Below, one piece after another: positions 25,542 to 32,763 of a stretch of DNA of 39,129 nt. Every line of letters starts with the position of its first letter. Within the stretch, counting starts at the first letter, position 1. The stretch is taken from the NCBI GenBank assembly GCA_002367635.1, contig DFDI01000044.1, positions 12,746 through 51,874 of the forward strand. The letters are read 5' to 3'. The stretch is from Betaproteobacteria bacterium UBA3031 (GTDB lineage Bacteria; Pseudomonadota; Gammaproteobacteria; Burkholderiales; Eutrophovitaceae). A model generated the notes under the pieces. The model made no database searches. It was not told the origin of the DNA and was given only the letters and a program-made list of their open reading frames with translations. A program made the translations under genes and the position numbers.

Positions 25542-25874
25542 TCAGTTGTTTTCGTCAATCGTAAAACTCTCACCACAACCACAAGTCGCAGCAGCCTTAG
25601 GGTTTTCAACTTTAAATAATTCGTTTAAACCCTTTCTTTCAAAATCAAGGATTGAGCCATCTAAAAACACAAGGTCAGTTTTTTTTACAAGCAACTTCAC
25701 ATTTTTTGACTCAAACACCTCTTCGTCTGCAGCGATCTCGGAAGCTCGCTCGAAGGTATAACTCAGCCCAGAACATCCAACCGTCTTAACCCCAAACCTC
25801 AAACCAACCCCTCCTTCTTTATCTAAGGATCGTTGAATATGAATCGCTGCTTTTTGTGTAATCTGTATCGACAT
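25542..25874 (-). CDS. iscA: A-type Fe-S carrier, IscA-like
   Basis: Carrier protein of 110 residues that binds iron or a cluster through three cysteines: C34 (TVGCSGLSY) and C98/C100 (TCGCGESF). The wording GVKTVGCSGLSY and FLDGSILDFERKGLNELFKVENP is closer to E. coli IscA than to SufA or ErpA, in keeping with the isc-type front half of the operon. The position directly before sufB is that of sufA in E. coli. The symbol marks similarity; sufA would be an acceptable positional name. Confidence 0.9.
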   Translation of the reverse strand: MSIQITQKAAIHIQRSLDKEGGVGLRFGVKTVGCSGLSYTFERASEIAADEEVFESKNVKLLVKKTDLVFLDGSILDFERKGLNELFKVENPKAAATCGCGESFTIDENN

Positions 25875-25886
25875 AATTAATATGAC

Positions 25887-27032
25887 CTAACCTGTAAGTG
25901 AAACTAATTCTTTTAAACGCGAAACGATTAACTCTAAAGCTGCACTAAACCCGTCGCACTCTTCTACTACATTATCCATTCCAAGACTGAGACGCACAGC
26001 ACCATGCGCTAGTTCCTCTGAAACCGCCATCGCCTTCAGAGTTACGCTAGAACCACTCCCATGACTCGAGCACGCAGCGCCGCTTGCGACTGCAAAACCA
26101 AGCTTATTCAGCTCCATAACAAGCGTTTCACCCTGTATGCCTGGAATTGAGAAATAGGATGTATTACTCAAACGTGGTGAACCTAAACCATGGATAACAG
26201 CTCCGATACGAATAAGCTGAGCCTCTATTTTATCTCGCAACACACTCACATATGATCCGTAGCCACTTAGATTGGACGCAGCTAATTCAGCTGCCACACC
26301 AAAACCAACGATCGACGCAACATTTTCAGTGCCTGATCTAAGCCCAAATTCATGCCCGCCGCCTTTAATAAAAGCATCGATCGGTAATTTTTTATCTACA
26401 ATCAACGCCCCAATACCCTTTGGGCCATTGATCTTATGAGCCGAAAGACTCATTGCATGAACACCGCTATCACCAAAGTTACAGTGAATTTTACCCAATG
26501 CTTGAATAGCATCTGTATGCATCCAACCCCCGCTACTTTTCACTAGAGAAGCCAGTTCAGCAACAGGTTGAATTACACCCGTTTCGTTATTAACCATCAT
26601 CACAGATACCAAAGAATCTCTACTGATCAAGTCTGCCGACAATTGGTCTTTATCTACAATACCCTTTGCAGACACCGGAATTAAATCGACTGTCCAGCCC
26701 AGTCTGCTTAAATGTCTAGCTGGCACCATAACGCAGGGATGCTCAATCGAACTGACTAACACTCTGCCTGGCGGCAAGTAGGATGCCATCCCACTAATAA
26801 ACATATTATTTGACTCAGTTCCGCCAGAAGTGAAGATCACCTGGGAGGGCTGAACACCAACAAGTCCAGCAATTTTCTCTCTTGACTCATTGATTGCCGA
26901 TCGAGCAATTGTTCCCAGATTATGTCGACTCGATGCGTTTCCATACTGATGTTGAAAGTACGGCAACATCGCACCAAGCACCGAATCAGCCACTCTCGTG
27001 GTGGAATTATGGTCCAAATACACTTGTATCAA
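25887..27032 (-). CDS. iscS: IscS/NifS-type group I cysteine desulfurase, short C-terminus
   Basis: PLP cysteine desulfurase, 381 residues. The PLP lysine is K200 (SAHKINGPKG) and the catalytic loop cysteine C321 (ASGAACSSHGSG), a group I loop. The N-terminus VYLDHNSTT is typical. The chain stops at RLKELVSLTG, roughly where E. coli IscS continues for about 20 more residues, the tail involved in IscU contact; no IscU gene is present here. The start is TTG at 27030-27032, overlapping the iscR TGA (TTGA), which suggests coupled and perhaps weak translation. Conserved position directly after iscR. Confidence 0.92.
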   Translation of the reverse strand: MIQVYLDHNSTTRVADSVLGAMLPYFQHQYGNASSRHNLGTIARSAINESREKIAGLVGVQPSQVIFTSGGTESNNMFISGMASYLPPGRVLVSSIEHPCVMVPARHLSRLGWTVDLIPVSAKGIVDKDQLSADLISRDSLVSVMMVNNETGVIQPVAELASLVKSSGGWMHTDAIQALGKIHCNFGDSGVHAMSLSAHKINGPKGIGALIVDKKLPIDAFIKGGGHEFGLRSGTENVASIVGFGVAAELAASNLSGYGSYVSVLRDKIEAQLIRIGAVIHGLGSPRLSNTSYFSIPGIQGETLVMELNKLGFAVASGAACSSHGSGSSVTLKAMAVSEELAHGAVRLSLGMDNVVEECDGFSAALELIVSRLKELVSLTG

Positions 27033-27478
27033 TTTCTTTTCTCGAACTTAACTGGCTGAATACCCTTCATCTTAAAAAGTCGCCTTTCTACTAAGTCAGA
27101 AAGTCTTACAGTATCCATATAATCGAAAATATGCTCATTCAATCCTGTCCATAAATCATGGGTAATACACTCTTTATCATCCTTACAATTTTTCAAACCA
27201 CCGCATTGGGTAGCATCAACTATTTCATCAACTGCCCTTATTATTTCACCAACGGTGATCGATGTAATGGGCTGATTGATCCGATAACCCCCGCCAGGAC
27301 CACGCACGCTTGTGACAAGTGAGCTTCGCCTCAGCTTTCCAAATAGCTGTTCAAGATACGATAAAGATATACGCTGACGCTCACTGATATCGCCTAGCGT
27401 TACAGGCTTTACCCCCTCTTGCAGGGCAATGTCCATCATTGCGGTAACCGCAAAGCGTCCTTTTGTCGTTAATCTCAT
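27029..27478 (-). CDS. iscR: IscR, Rrf2-family [2Fe-2S] transcription regulator
   Basis: Winged-helix regulator of 149 residues that senses Fe-S status. Residues 1-65 form the DNA-binding domain (MRLTTKGRFAVTAMMDIAL, ISLSYLEQLFGKLRRSSLVTSVRGPGGGY). Cluster ligands are C92, C98, C104 and H107, the same numbers as in E. coli IscR. Known behaviour: with its cluster it represses type-1 sites; without it, it acts on type-2 sites. A strong Shine-Dalgarno (GGGAGGG) and a promoter with a type-1 site lie directly upstream, so it probably represses its own ten-gene operon. First gene of the suf operon. Confidence 0.97.
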   Translation of the reverse strand: MRLTTKGRFAVTAMMDIALQEGVKPVTLGDISERQRISLSYLEQLFGKLRRSSLVTSVRGPGGGYRINQPITSITVGEIIRAVDEIVDATQCGGLKNCKDDKECITHDLWTGLNEHIFDYMDTVRLSDLVERRLFKMKGIQPVKFEKRN

Positions 27479-27486
27479 TGATTGAA

Positions 27487-27493
27487 CCCTCCC
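27487..27493 (-). promoter_or_regulatory. Ribosome binding site of iscR
   Basis: GGGAGGG on the minus strand, ending eight bases before the iscR ATG (27476-27478). One of the few strong Shine-Dalgarno sequences in the window, and it fixes the iscR start. Confidence 0.75.
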
Positions 27494-27551
27494 AAGGGCC
27501 GGGATTTTTGATTACACACGTTAACCTTATCTGATCTAAAACTTGACGCTA

Positions 27552-27580
27552 ATTGTAAAGTTCCCGACTAATTTAGTCAA
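27552..27580 (-). promoter_or_regulatory. Sigma70-type promoter of the iscR-suf operon
   Basis: Minus strand: -35 TTGACT (27575-27580), spacer of exactly 17 bases, -10 TACAAT (27552-27557). Each hexamer differs from consensus at one base. The predicted start near 27545 would give an iscR leader of about 67 bases. The -35 begins immediately after the cysE stop codon. It is the clearest promoter in the window. Confidence 0.8.
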
Positions 27581-27584
27581 CTAT
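27560..27584 (-). promoter_or_regulatory. Type-1 IscR binding site overlapping the operon promoter
   Basis: Minus strand: ATAGTT, then the core GACTAAATTAGTC (a perfect palindrome around a central A), then GGGAAC. It fits the published E. coli type-1 IscR consensus at every position of the ATASYY-GACT-RWWWY-AGTC-RRS part, failing only at the last three bases. It covers the -35 element and most of the spacer, and includes the cysE TAG. Binding of cluster-loaded IscR should block RNA polymerase. Confidence 0.8.
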
Positions 27585-28321
27585 TGGGCAGACTTACCTT
27601 TACCCGAAAGTTTTTGTGAGTCCACGTACTTCGACACATCAACACCCAGTTTTTCAAGTTCGGCGAGAATGAACTGGAGACGCGCATCAATATATTCCGA
27701 ATGTTTAAGTACACCATGGACGGCCTTGACCAAGGGGTCATTCACATCCCCGCCTAGCCCATATAAGGAGAATCCAGGATGCGCACCGCTTTCATGACCC
27801 GTCTTCTCACCCGCCTCAGCAATTCTTGCTGGTATCCCTATCGCTGTAGCACCATTTGGTACGTCACGAACAACAACAGCGTTAGAGCCGATCTTAGCGT
27901 TCGCCCCTATCGTAACTGGCCCCAGCACCTTAGCGCCGGCCCCGATAACAACCCCGTCACCAAGCGTAGGGTGCCGCTTGCCTTTATCCCATGTGGTCCC
28001 ACCAAGTGTTACGCCATGGTACAAGGTGCAATCATCACCAATAATTGAGGTCTCTCCAATAACCACGCCCATCCCATGATCAATAAAAAACCGACGCCCG
28101 ATAGTCGCCCCAGGATGAATTTCAATTCCCGTCAACCATCGACCAATTGCAGATAACCAACGTGCAAACCATCGAAAACCAACGCGCCATAAAAAGTTAG
28201 CGAGACGATGGAACAACATCGCATGGAATCCCGGATAGCAAGTCACGACCTCCCACGTCGTTCGCGCAGCTGGATCGCGATCAAAGACAATTCGAATTTC
28301 TTCACGTATTCGACCAAACAT
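27581..28321 (-). CDS. cysE: CysE, serine O-acetyltransferase
   Basis: Cytosolic enzyme making O-acetylserine from serine and acetyl-CoA, the committed step to cysteine. The 246-residue chain has an N-terminal helical domain (RDPAARTTWEVVTCYPGFHAMLFHR) and a left-handed beta-helix of hexapeptide repeats (IEIHPGATIGRRFFIDHGMG, LYHGVTLGGTT, KRHPTLGDGVVIGAGAKVLG). An AGGA ribosome site lies eight to nine bases before the ATG. It sits between trmJ and iscR, as in Pseudomonas-type genomes, so cysteine supply lies next to the two cysteine desulfurases. Its stop codon is part of the IscR site. The tail after about residue 185 is unlike E. coli CysE, so cysteine feedback may differ. Confidence 0.95.
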   Translation of the reverse strand: MFGRIREEIRIVFDRDPAARTTWEVVTCYPGFHAMLFHRLANFLWRVGFRWFARWLSAIGRWLTGIEIHPGATIGRRFFIDHGMGVVIGETSIIGDDCTLYHGVTLGGTTWDKGKRHPTLGDGVVIGAGAKVLGPVTIGANAKIGSNAVVVRDVPNGATAIGIPARIAEAGEKTGHESGAHPGFSLYGLGGDVNDPLVKAVHGVLKHSEYIDARLQFILAELEKLGVDVSKYVDSQKLSGKGKSAQ

Positions 28322-28353
28322 TATTTTTCCTAAATTTCGATTTGATCCCGATT

Positions 28354-29073
28354 CTACAGCGCTTTTTTCTCAACTGCGCTGAGGAAACCTCTTAAGATAT
28401 TGAGCTCATCTTTTTCCAACTCTCCCCGCGCGATCAATCTTCGCAAACGCTGCATCACCCGACCTGGTGTTTTCAAATTCAGAAAGCCAACGTCGATCAG
28501 CACTTTTTCGAAGTGCGCAATTAAACGCTCCGTTTCTTCATGTGTGGCACGCGCCACGAGCTTCCCGTCATCAGGCAAGATGACGTGATCGAGGCTAATC
28601 ACCTTGAGTTCATAAGCAAACACCTGCACTGCCTGGGCTAAATTAAGAGACGAATAATCAGCGTTGCATGGGATAGTTGATACCACGTTGCACTTAGTAG
28701 CGTCTTGAATGGTTAAGCCCGTTCGCTCAGGACCAAACACTATCGCGACATCCCCCTCATCTGTTTTACGCATCAACGAGCTAGCCACCTCCCTAGGAGA
28801 CCAAATCTGGTGACTCAAATCGCGATGCCTTGCTGTAGAAGCAATCGAAAATATTGTTCCGGTCAACGCCTCATCAAGAGTGTCGCAAACCGAGGCGGCA
28901 TCCAAAATATCAGCGGCACCAACCGCCAGGGCTGTCGCTTCCGCATGCGGAAATGATTTTGGCGTCACTAAGTACAAACGGGTCAAGCCCATCGTCTTCA
29001 TTGCCCGAGCAGCAGATCCAATATTGCCAGGATGACTGGGGCAGACAAGAATAATTCTCACTCGATCAAGCAT
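28354..29073 (-). CDS. trmJ: TrmJ, tRNA (cytidine/uridine-32-2'-O)-methyltransferase
   Basis: SPOUT-class RNA methyltransferase that modifies position 32 of tRNA anticodon loops using SAM. The 239 residues begin MLDRVRIILVCPSHPGNIGSA, as in E. coli TrmJ. The SPOUT knot motifs VFGPERTGL and IPCNADYSSLNLAQAVQ are clear, and the C-terminal LRRLIARGELEKDELNILRG is typical. The frame is open to a GTG at 29115, but its Shine-Dalgarno would touch the start and the added 14 residues have no family counterpart, so the ATG at 29073 is chosen. Divergent from suhB, the same arrangement as in E. coli. Confidence 0.93.
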   Translation of the reverse strand: MLDRVRIILVCPSHPGNIGSAARAMKTMGLTRLYLVTPKSFPHAEATALAVGAADILDAASVCDTLDEALTGTIFSIASTARHRDLSHQIWSPREVASSLMRKTDEGDVAIVFGPERTGLTIQDATKCNVVSTIPCNADYSSLNLAQAVQVFAYELKVISLDHVILPDDGKLVARATHEETERLIAHFEKVLIDVGFLNLKTPGRVMQRLRRLIARGELEKDELNILRGFLSAVEKKAL

Positions 29074-29120
29074 GGCAGTCAGTGTACTATTTACTGGAGA
29101 AACAGTTTTATGCACCCCTT

Positions 29121-29150
29121 AGCGCAGATGCGAACGTTACGAACTGCGCT
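29121..29150. repeat. Inverted repeat between trmJ and suhB
   Basis: AGCGCAG (29121-29127) and CTGCGCT (29144-29150) are perfect inverted copies 16 bases apart, with a smaller AACGTT palindrome between them. It lies in the divergent promoter region just upstream of a TAGAAT box, so it could be an operator or an RNA hairpin. Confidence 0.5.
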
Positions 29151-29165
29151 AGTTTAATTTAGAAT
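29137..29165 (+). promoter_or_regulatory. Candidate promoter of suhB
   Basis: TAGAAT (29160-29165, five of six -10 matches) preceded at 17 bases by TTACGA (three of six -35 matches). The position, about 37 bases before the suhB ATG, is sensible; the -35 is weak. Confidence 0.3.
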
Positions 29166-29202
29166 AGCACTTTCGTTCTTTAAACAGACTCAAGAGACCA
29201 CT

Positions 29203-29997
29203 ATGAATCCCATGTTAGGCTTTGCGGTCAAAGCCGCACGGCGCGCCGGAGATATTATTAATCGCGCCGCCGAAAACATAGAGCAATTAAAAATAAAGCA
29301 TAAAACTTTAAATGATCTTGTCAGCGAAGTAGATCATGCGGCAGAAGCAGCAATCATTAGCTCCTTACAAAAAGTTTATCCGAATCACGCATTTTTAGCG
29401 GAGGAATCGGGAAGAACTGGAGAATCTGATTATGAATGGATCATTGACCCGCTCGATGGGACAACAAACTTCTTGCATGGTTTCCCTGTTTATGCGGTCT
29501 CAATAGCTCTGTCCTATAAAAAACAATTGCAAGTTGCAGTTGTTTACGACCCTTGTAGAAATGATCTGTATACCGCAGCCAGGGGTGCTGGCGCCTACCT
29601 TAACGAAAAACGTATCCGCGTATCAAAAAGAGACAAGCTCATTGACTGTTTAATTGGCACCGGATTCCCGTTCAAGGCGAATTCAGACATTGACTCTTAC
29701 ACCGATATGTTTAAAACAATAGCATTGAAAACTGCAGGCATCAGAAGACCTGGTGCGGCCGCACTAGACCTCGCTAACGTTGCTGCCGGACGATTAGATG
29801 GCTTCTGGGAAATAGGATTATCGCCTTGGGATATGGCGGCAGGAGCACTGCTCATTAAAGAGGCTGGTGGCCTAGTGGGTGACCTAGAGGGCGAAGATCA
29901 GTTCTTAGACAGCGGAAGAATTGTTGCTGGAAACCCCAAAATTTTTGTTCAACTATTGTCTGCGCTTAGACCCCACACTCAAAAGGATGAAAGTTAA
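29203..29997 (+). CDS. suhB: SuhB, inositol-1-monophosphatase family protein
   Basis: Mg-dependent phosphatase of 264 residues that cleaves inositol monophosphate; in E. coli SuhB also joins the Nus rRNA antitermination complex. Metal site residues are visible: AEESG (Glu67/Glu68), WIIDPLDGTTNFLHGFP (Asp82, Asp85) and the C-terminal WDMAAGALLIKEAGG Asp. Divergent from trmJ, as in E. coli and Pseudomonas. A 19-base hairpin lies after the stop. Confidence 0.95.
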   Translation: MNPMLGFAVKAARRAGDIINRAAENIEQLKIKHKTLNDLVSEVDHAAEAAIISSLQKVYPNHAFLAEESGRTGESDYEWIIDPLDGTTNFLHGFPVYAVSIALSYKKQLQVAVVYDPCRNDLYTAARGAGAYLNEKRIRVSKRDKLIDCLIGTGFPFKANSDIDSYTDMFKTIALKTAGIRRPGAAALDLANVAAGRLDGFWEIGLSPWDMAAGALLIKEAGGLVGDLEGEDQFLDSGRIVAGNPKIFVQLLSALRPHTQKDES

Positions 29998-30007
29998 AAA
30001 ATGCTTT

Positions 30008-30026
30008 AACTCAACTGTTTTGAGTT
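30008..30026 (+). terminator. Hairpin after suhB, possible weak terminator
   Basis: AACTCAA, loop CTGTT, TTGAGTT: a perfect seven-pair stem ten bases after the suhB stop. The stem is AT-rich and is followed by TATGGC, not a T run, so intrinsic termination is doubtful. It may instead be an mRNA-end stabiliser. Confidence 0.3.
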
Positions 30027-30110
30027 TATGGCAGGATAGATGTTTAGAGCAGTCGATTTTATTGACATCCACATATGAGCCTGCGACGAGCAATGTGTTC
30101 TTAATTTCTC

Positions 30111-32732
30111 ATGACTAAGATCCAAACAAACAGCATCGAGCAAAGCGTTTCAAATAAGTCTGCACACGACACTACGCATACGCCTATGATGCGACAGTAT
30201 CTGGGCATCAAATCAGAACATAGAGATAAGCTGCTGTTCTACCGGATGGGGGACTTCTACGAACTATTTTTCGAAGATGCAGAACGTGCCTCAAAACTAC
30301 TCGGCATCACTTTAACGTCCCGAGGCAGCTCAGCTGGAGAGCCCATAAAAATGGCAGGCGTGCCACATCACGCTGCAGAACAATATCTCGCCAAACTCGT
30401 TAAATCTGGGGAATCAATCGCCATTTGCGAACAGATTGGAGACCCAGCCACCTCTAAAGGCCCGGTCGATCGGAAGGTCGTTAGAATAGTTACTCCTGGC
30501 ACGCTATCAGACGCCGCACTCCTTCCTGACAAACAGGAGAATTACGTCTTGAGTTTTTATCATAAAGATAACGATTGGGGTGTCGCTTGGATGTCCATAT
30601 CATCTGGACAATTGAAGATCAAACAAGGTAGCAATCTATCCATACTGAATGAAATAGCTAGACTGCAACCCTCTGAAATCATTGCGCCGGAAGGGGCCAC
30701 ATTCCAGGGACTAAGCCAAACTAAAATCAGAATTCAAAGACTGCCCACATGGCACTTCGACGAGGAAGTAGCAAAAAGATCGCTATGCGAACACCTTAAG
30801 GTTCGCGACTTACGTGGTTTCGGGTGCGAAGAGTCCACATGCGCAATCTCAGCGGCCGGCGCGCTTCTAACCTATGCACAAAGCACACAGTCAGAGCCAC
30901 TATCACACATCACTGCAATACAGGTTGAACGCGAAAACGATTTCATCCAACTCGATGTCTCAACACGTAAAAATCTCGAGATTAATACCACGCTTCAAGG
31001 TGAGGCCAGCCCCACCTTGCTATCAACATTTGACAAATCGGCATCCAGCATGGGCGCACGATGGATACAACACACACTCAATCATCCATTATTTAATCAC
31101 GATGACATAAACGAACGCCTCTCCTCGGTCACTTGGCTTACTGATCAGAAAAACCAGGCAGCATTAACAACAATGCGTCAAATTTTTGCATCGATGTCGG
31201 ATATCGAACGAATTAATGCTCGAATCACGCTTAAAAGTGCTCGACCAAGAGATCTATCTGGGTTAAGACAGACGTTACAAGTAATCCCAAAGTTGCAAGC
31301 ACTAATAAATGCCCCAGATTTTGCTCTGCTTTCTTCGTTATCTAGAGATCTTGCCCATAACACAGAAATTGCCACACAACTTGAAAAAGCCATCCTTCCC
31401 GAACCCGCCAACATATTGACCGAGGGTGGTGTTATCAACGATGGGTTCGACTCGGAACTCGATACACTTAGATCCATACAAAATGATTGCGGCACTTTTT
31501 TAATCGAACTCGAGCAACGAGAAAAACAAAACACCGGAATTTCAAACTTAAAGGTCGAGTTCAATCGTGTCCATGGGTTTTATATCGAAGTATCGAAAGC
31601 CAATGCTGGAGCCGTACCAGAGACCTACAGACGACGCCAAACGCTCAAGAACGCTGAGCGCTTCATCACACCAGAGCTTAAAGAATTTGAAGACAAGGCG
31701 TTGTCCGCGAGAGATCGCGCATTAAAACGTGAGAAATACCTCTACGAGGCGCTCATCGAAACCCTACAACAACATCGAGATGAAATTCAAAAAGTAGCAA
31801 GAGCCATTGCTCAACTTGACGGGCTAGGCAGCTTTGCTCAAATTGCCTTGGAACGAAACTACGTGCGCCCAAAACTCGTCGAAAATAACGAAATCACCAT
31901 CACAAACGGCCGCCATCCAGTAGTGGAAACACAGATTGATAATTTCATTGCGAACAATCTTGAGATCAATGCGCGTCACAAAATGCTGGTCATTACCGGA
32001 CCAAACATGGGCGGGAAATCGACCTATATGCGCCAATGTGCTTTAATCGTCCTTCTTGCTCACGTCGGCAGCTTTGTCCCTGCCGAAGCCGCATTGATCG
32101 GCCGAGTCGATCAAATTTTTACCCGTATCGGAGCCTCTGACAATCTCTCAGGAGGACAATCCACATTCATGGTCGAGATGTCAGAAGCAGCAAATATTCT
32201 TAATAATGCCACGGAAAATAGTCTGGTACTCATGGATGAAATTGGTCGCGGAACCTCGACTTACGACGGACTTGCTCTGGCACTTTCAATCGCAAGGTAT
32301 CTCGCAAAAACCAATCGAAGCCTCACGCTGTTTGCCACGCATTACTTTGAATTAACGGCCTTGTCCGAAGAAATATCAGAAGTAAGCAATATTCATGTAT
32401 CCGCGGTTGAGTACAAAGACGACATTGTATTTTTGCACAGCATTGCGGATGGGCCTGCCTCACGAAGCTACGGAATACAGGTTGCTCAGCTTGCAGGAGT
32501 CCCTAAGGAAATAGTCCATGCGGCGAAACGTGAGCTCAAACTTTTAGAGTCCAAAGTGAACACAATTCAACCAGACCTATTCAACAGAATAGAACCTCAG
32601 ACGCAAGAGTTAGAGAAGATCAATCCGATTACGAAACGTCTTTCTTCGATCAAACCTGATGAGTTAACACCCAAGCAAGCTCTCGATCTAATCTATGAGC
32701 TCCACCAGTTGCAGAACAATAGTGACAATTAA
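30111..32732 (+). CDS. mutS: MutS, DNA mismatch-recognition ATPase
   Basis: Initiates methyl-directed mismatch repair. The length of 873 residues is normal. The mismatch-reading Phe-x-Glu motif is F49-Y50-E51 in YRMGDFYELF. The connector, lever and clamp domains follow. The ATPase has Walker A GPNMGGKST (about residue 629), LSGGQSTFMVEM, Walker B LVLMDEIGRGTSTYDG, and ATHYFELT. The C-terminal tail ends with a tetramerisation-like segment (LTPKQALDLIYELHQL). The first 25 residues are polar and variable; THTPMMRQYL aligns with E. coli AHTPMMQQYL, supporting a start near here. No Shine-Dalgarno site is seen before the ATG. Confidence 0.97.
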   Translation: MTKIQTNSIEQSVSNKSAHDTTHTPMMRQYLGIKSEHRDKLLFYRMGDFYELFFEDAERASKLLGITLTSRGSSAGEPIKMAGVPHHAAEQYLAKLVKSGESIAICEQIGDPATSKGPVDRKVVRIVTPGTLSDAALLPDKQENYVLSFYHKDNDWGVAWMSISSGQLKIKQGSNLSILNEIARLQPSEIIAPEGATFQGLSQTKIRIQRLPTWHFDEEVAKRSLCEHLKVRDLRGFGCEESTCAISAAGALLTYAQSTQSEPLSHITAIQVERENDFIQLDVSTRKNLEINTTLQGEASPTLLSTFDKSASSMGARWIQHTLNHPLFNHDDINERLSSVTWLTDQKNQAALTTMRQIFASMSDIERINARITLKSARPRDLSGLRQTLQVIPKLQALINAPDFALLSSLSRDLAHNTEIATQLEKAILPEPANILTEGGVINDGFDSELDTLRSIQNDCGTFLIELEQREKQNTGISNLKVEFNRVHGFYIEVSKANAGAVPETYRRRQTLKNAERFITPELKEFEDKALSARDRALKREKYLYEALIETLQQHRDEIQKVARAIAQLDGLGSFAQIALERNYVRPKLVENNEITITNGRHPVVETQIDNFIANNLEINARHKMLVITGPNMGGKSTYMRQCALIVLLAHVGSFVPAEAALIGRVDQIFTRIGASDNLSGGQSTFMVEMSEAANILNNATENSLVLMDEIGRGTSTYDGLALALSIARYLAKTNRSLTLFATHYFELTALSEEISEVSNIHVSAVEYKDDIVFLHSIADGPASRSYGIQVAQLAGVPKEIVHAAKRELKLLESKVNTIQPDLFNRIEPQTQELEKINPITKRLSSIKPDELTPKQALDLIYELHQLQNNSDN

Positions 32733-32763
32733 AACGCGCACTCTTTTATTACATGAATGACGG

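Noticed and set aside
30062..30090. TTGACA as a mutS -35 element
   Set aside because: The hexamer is perfect, but no -10-like sequence lies 15-19 bases downstream (GACGAG is at the 17-base position).
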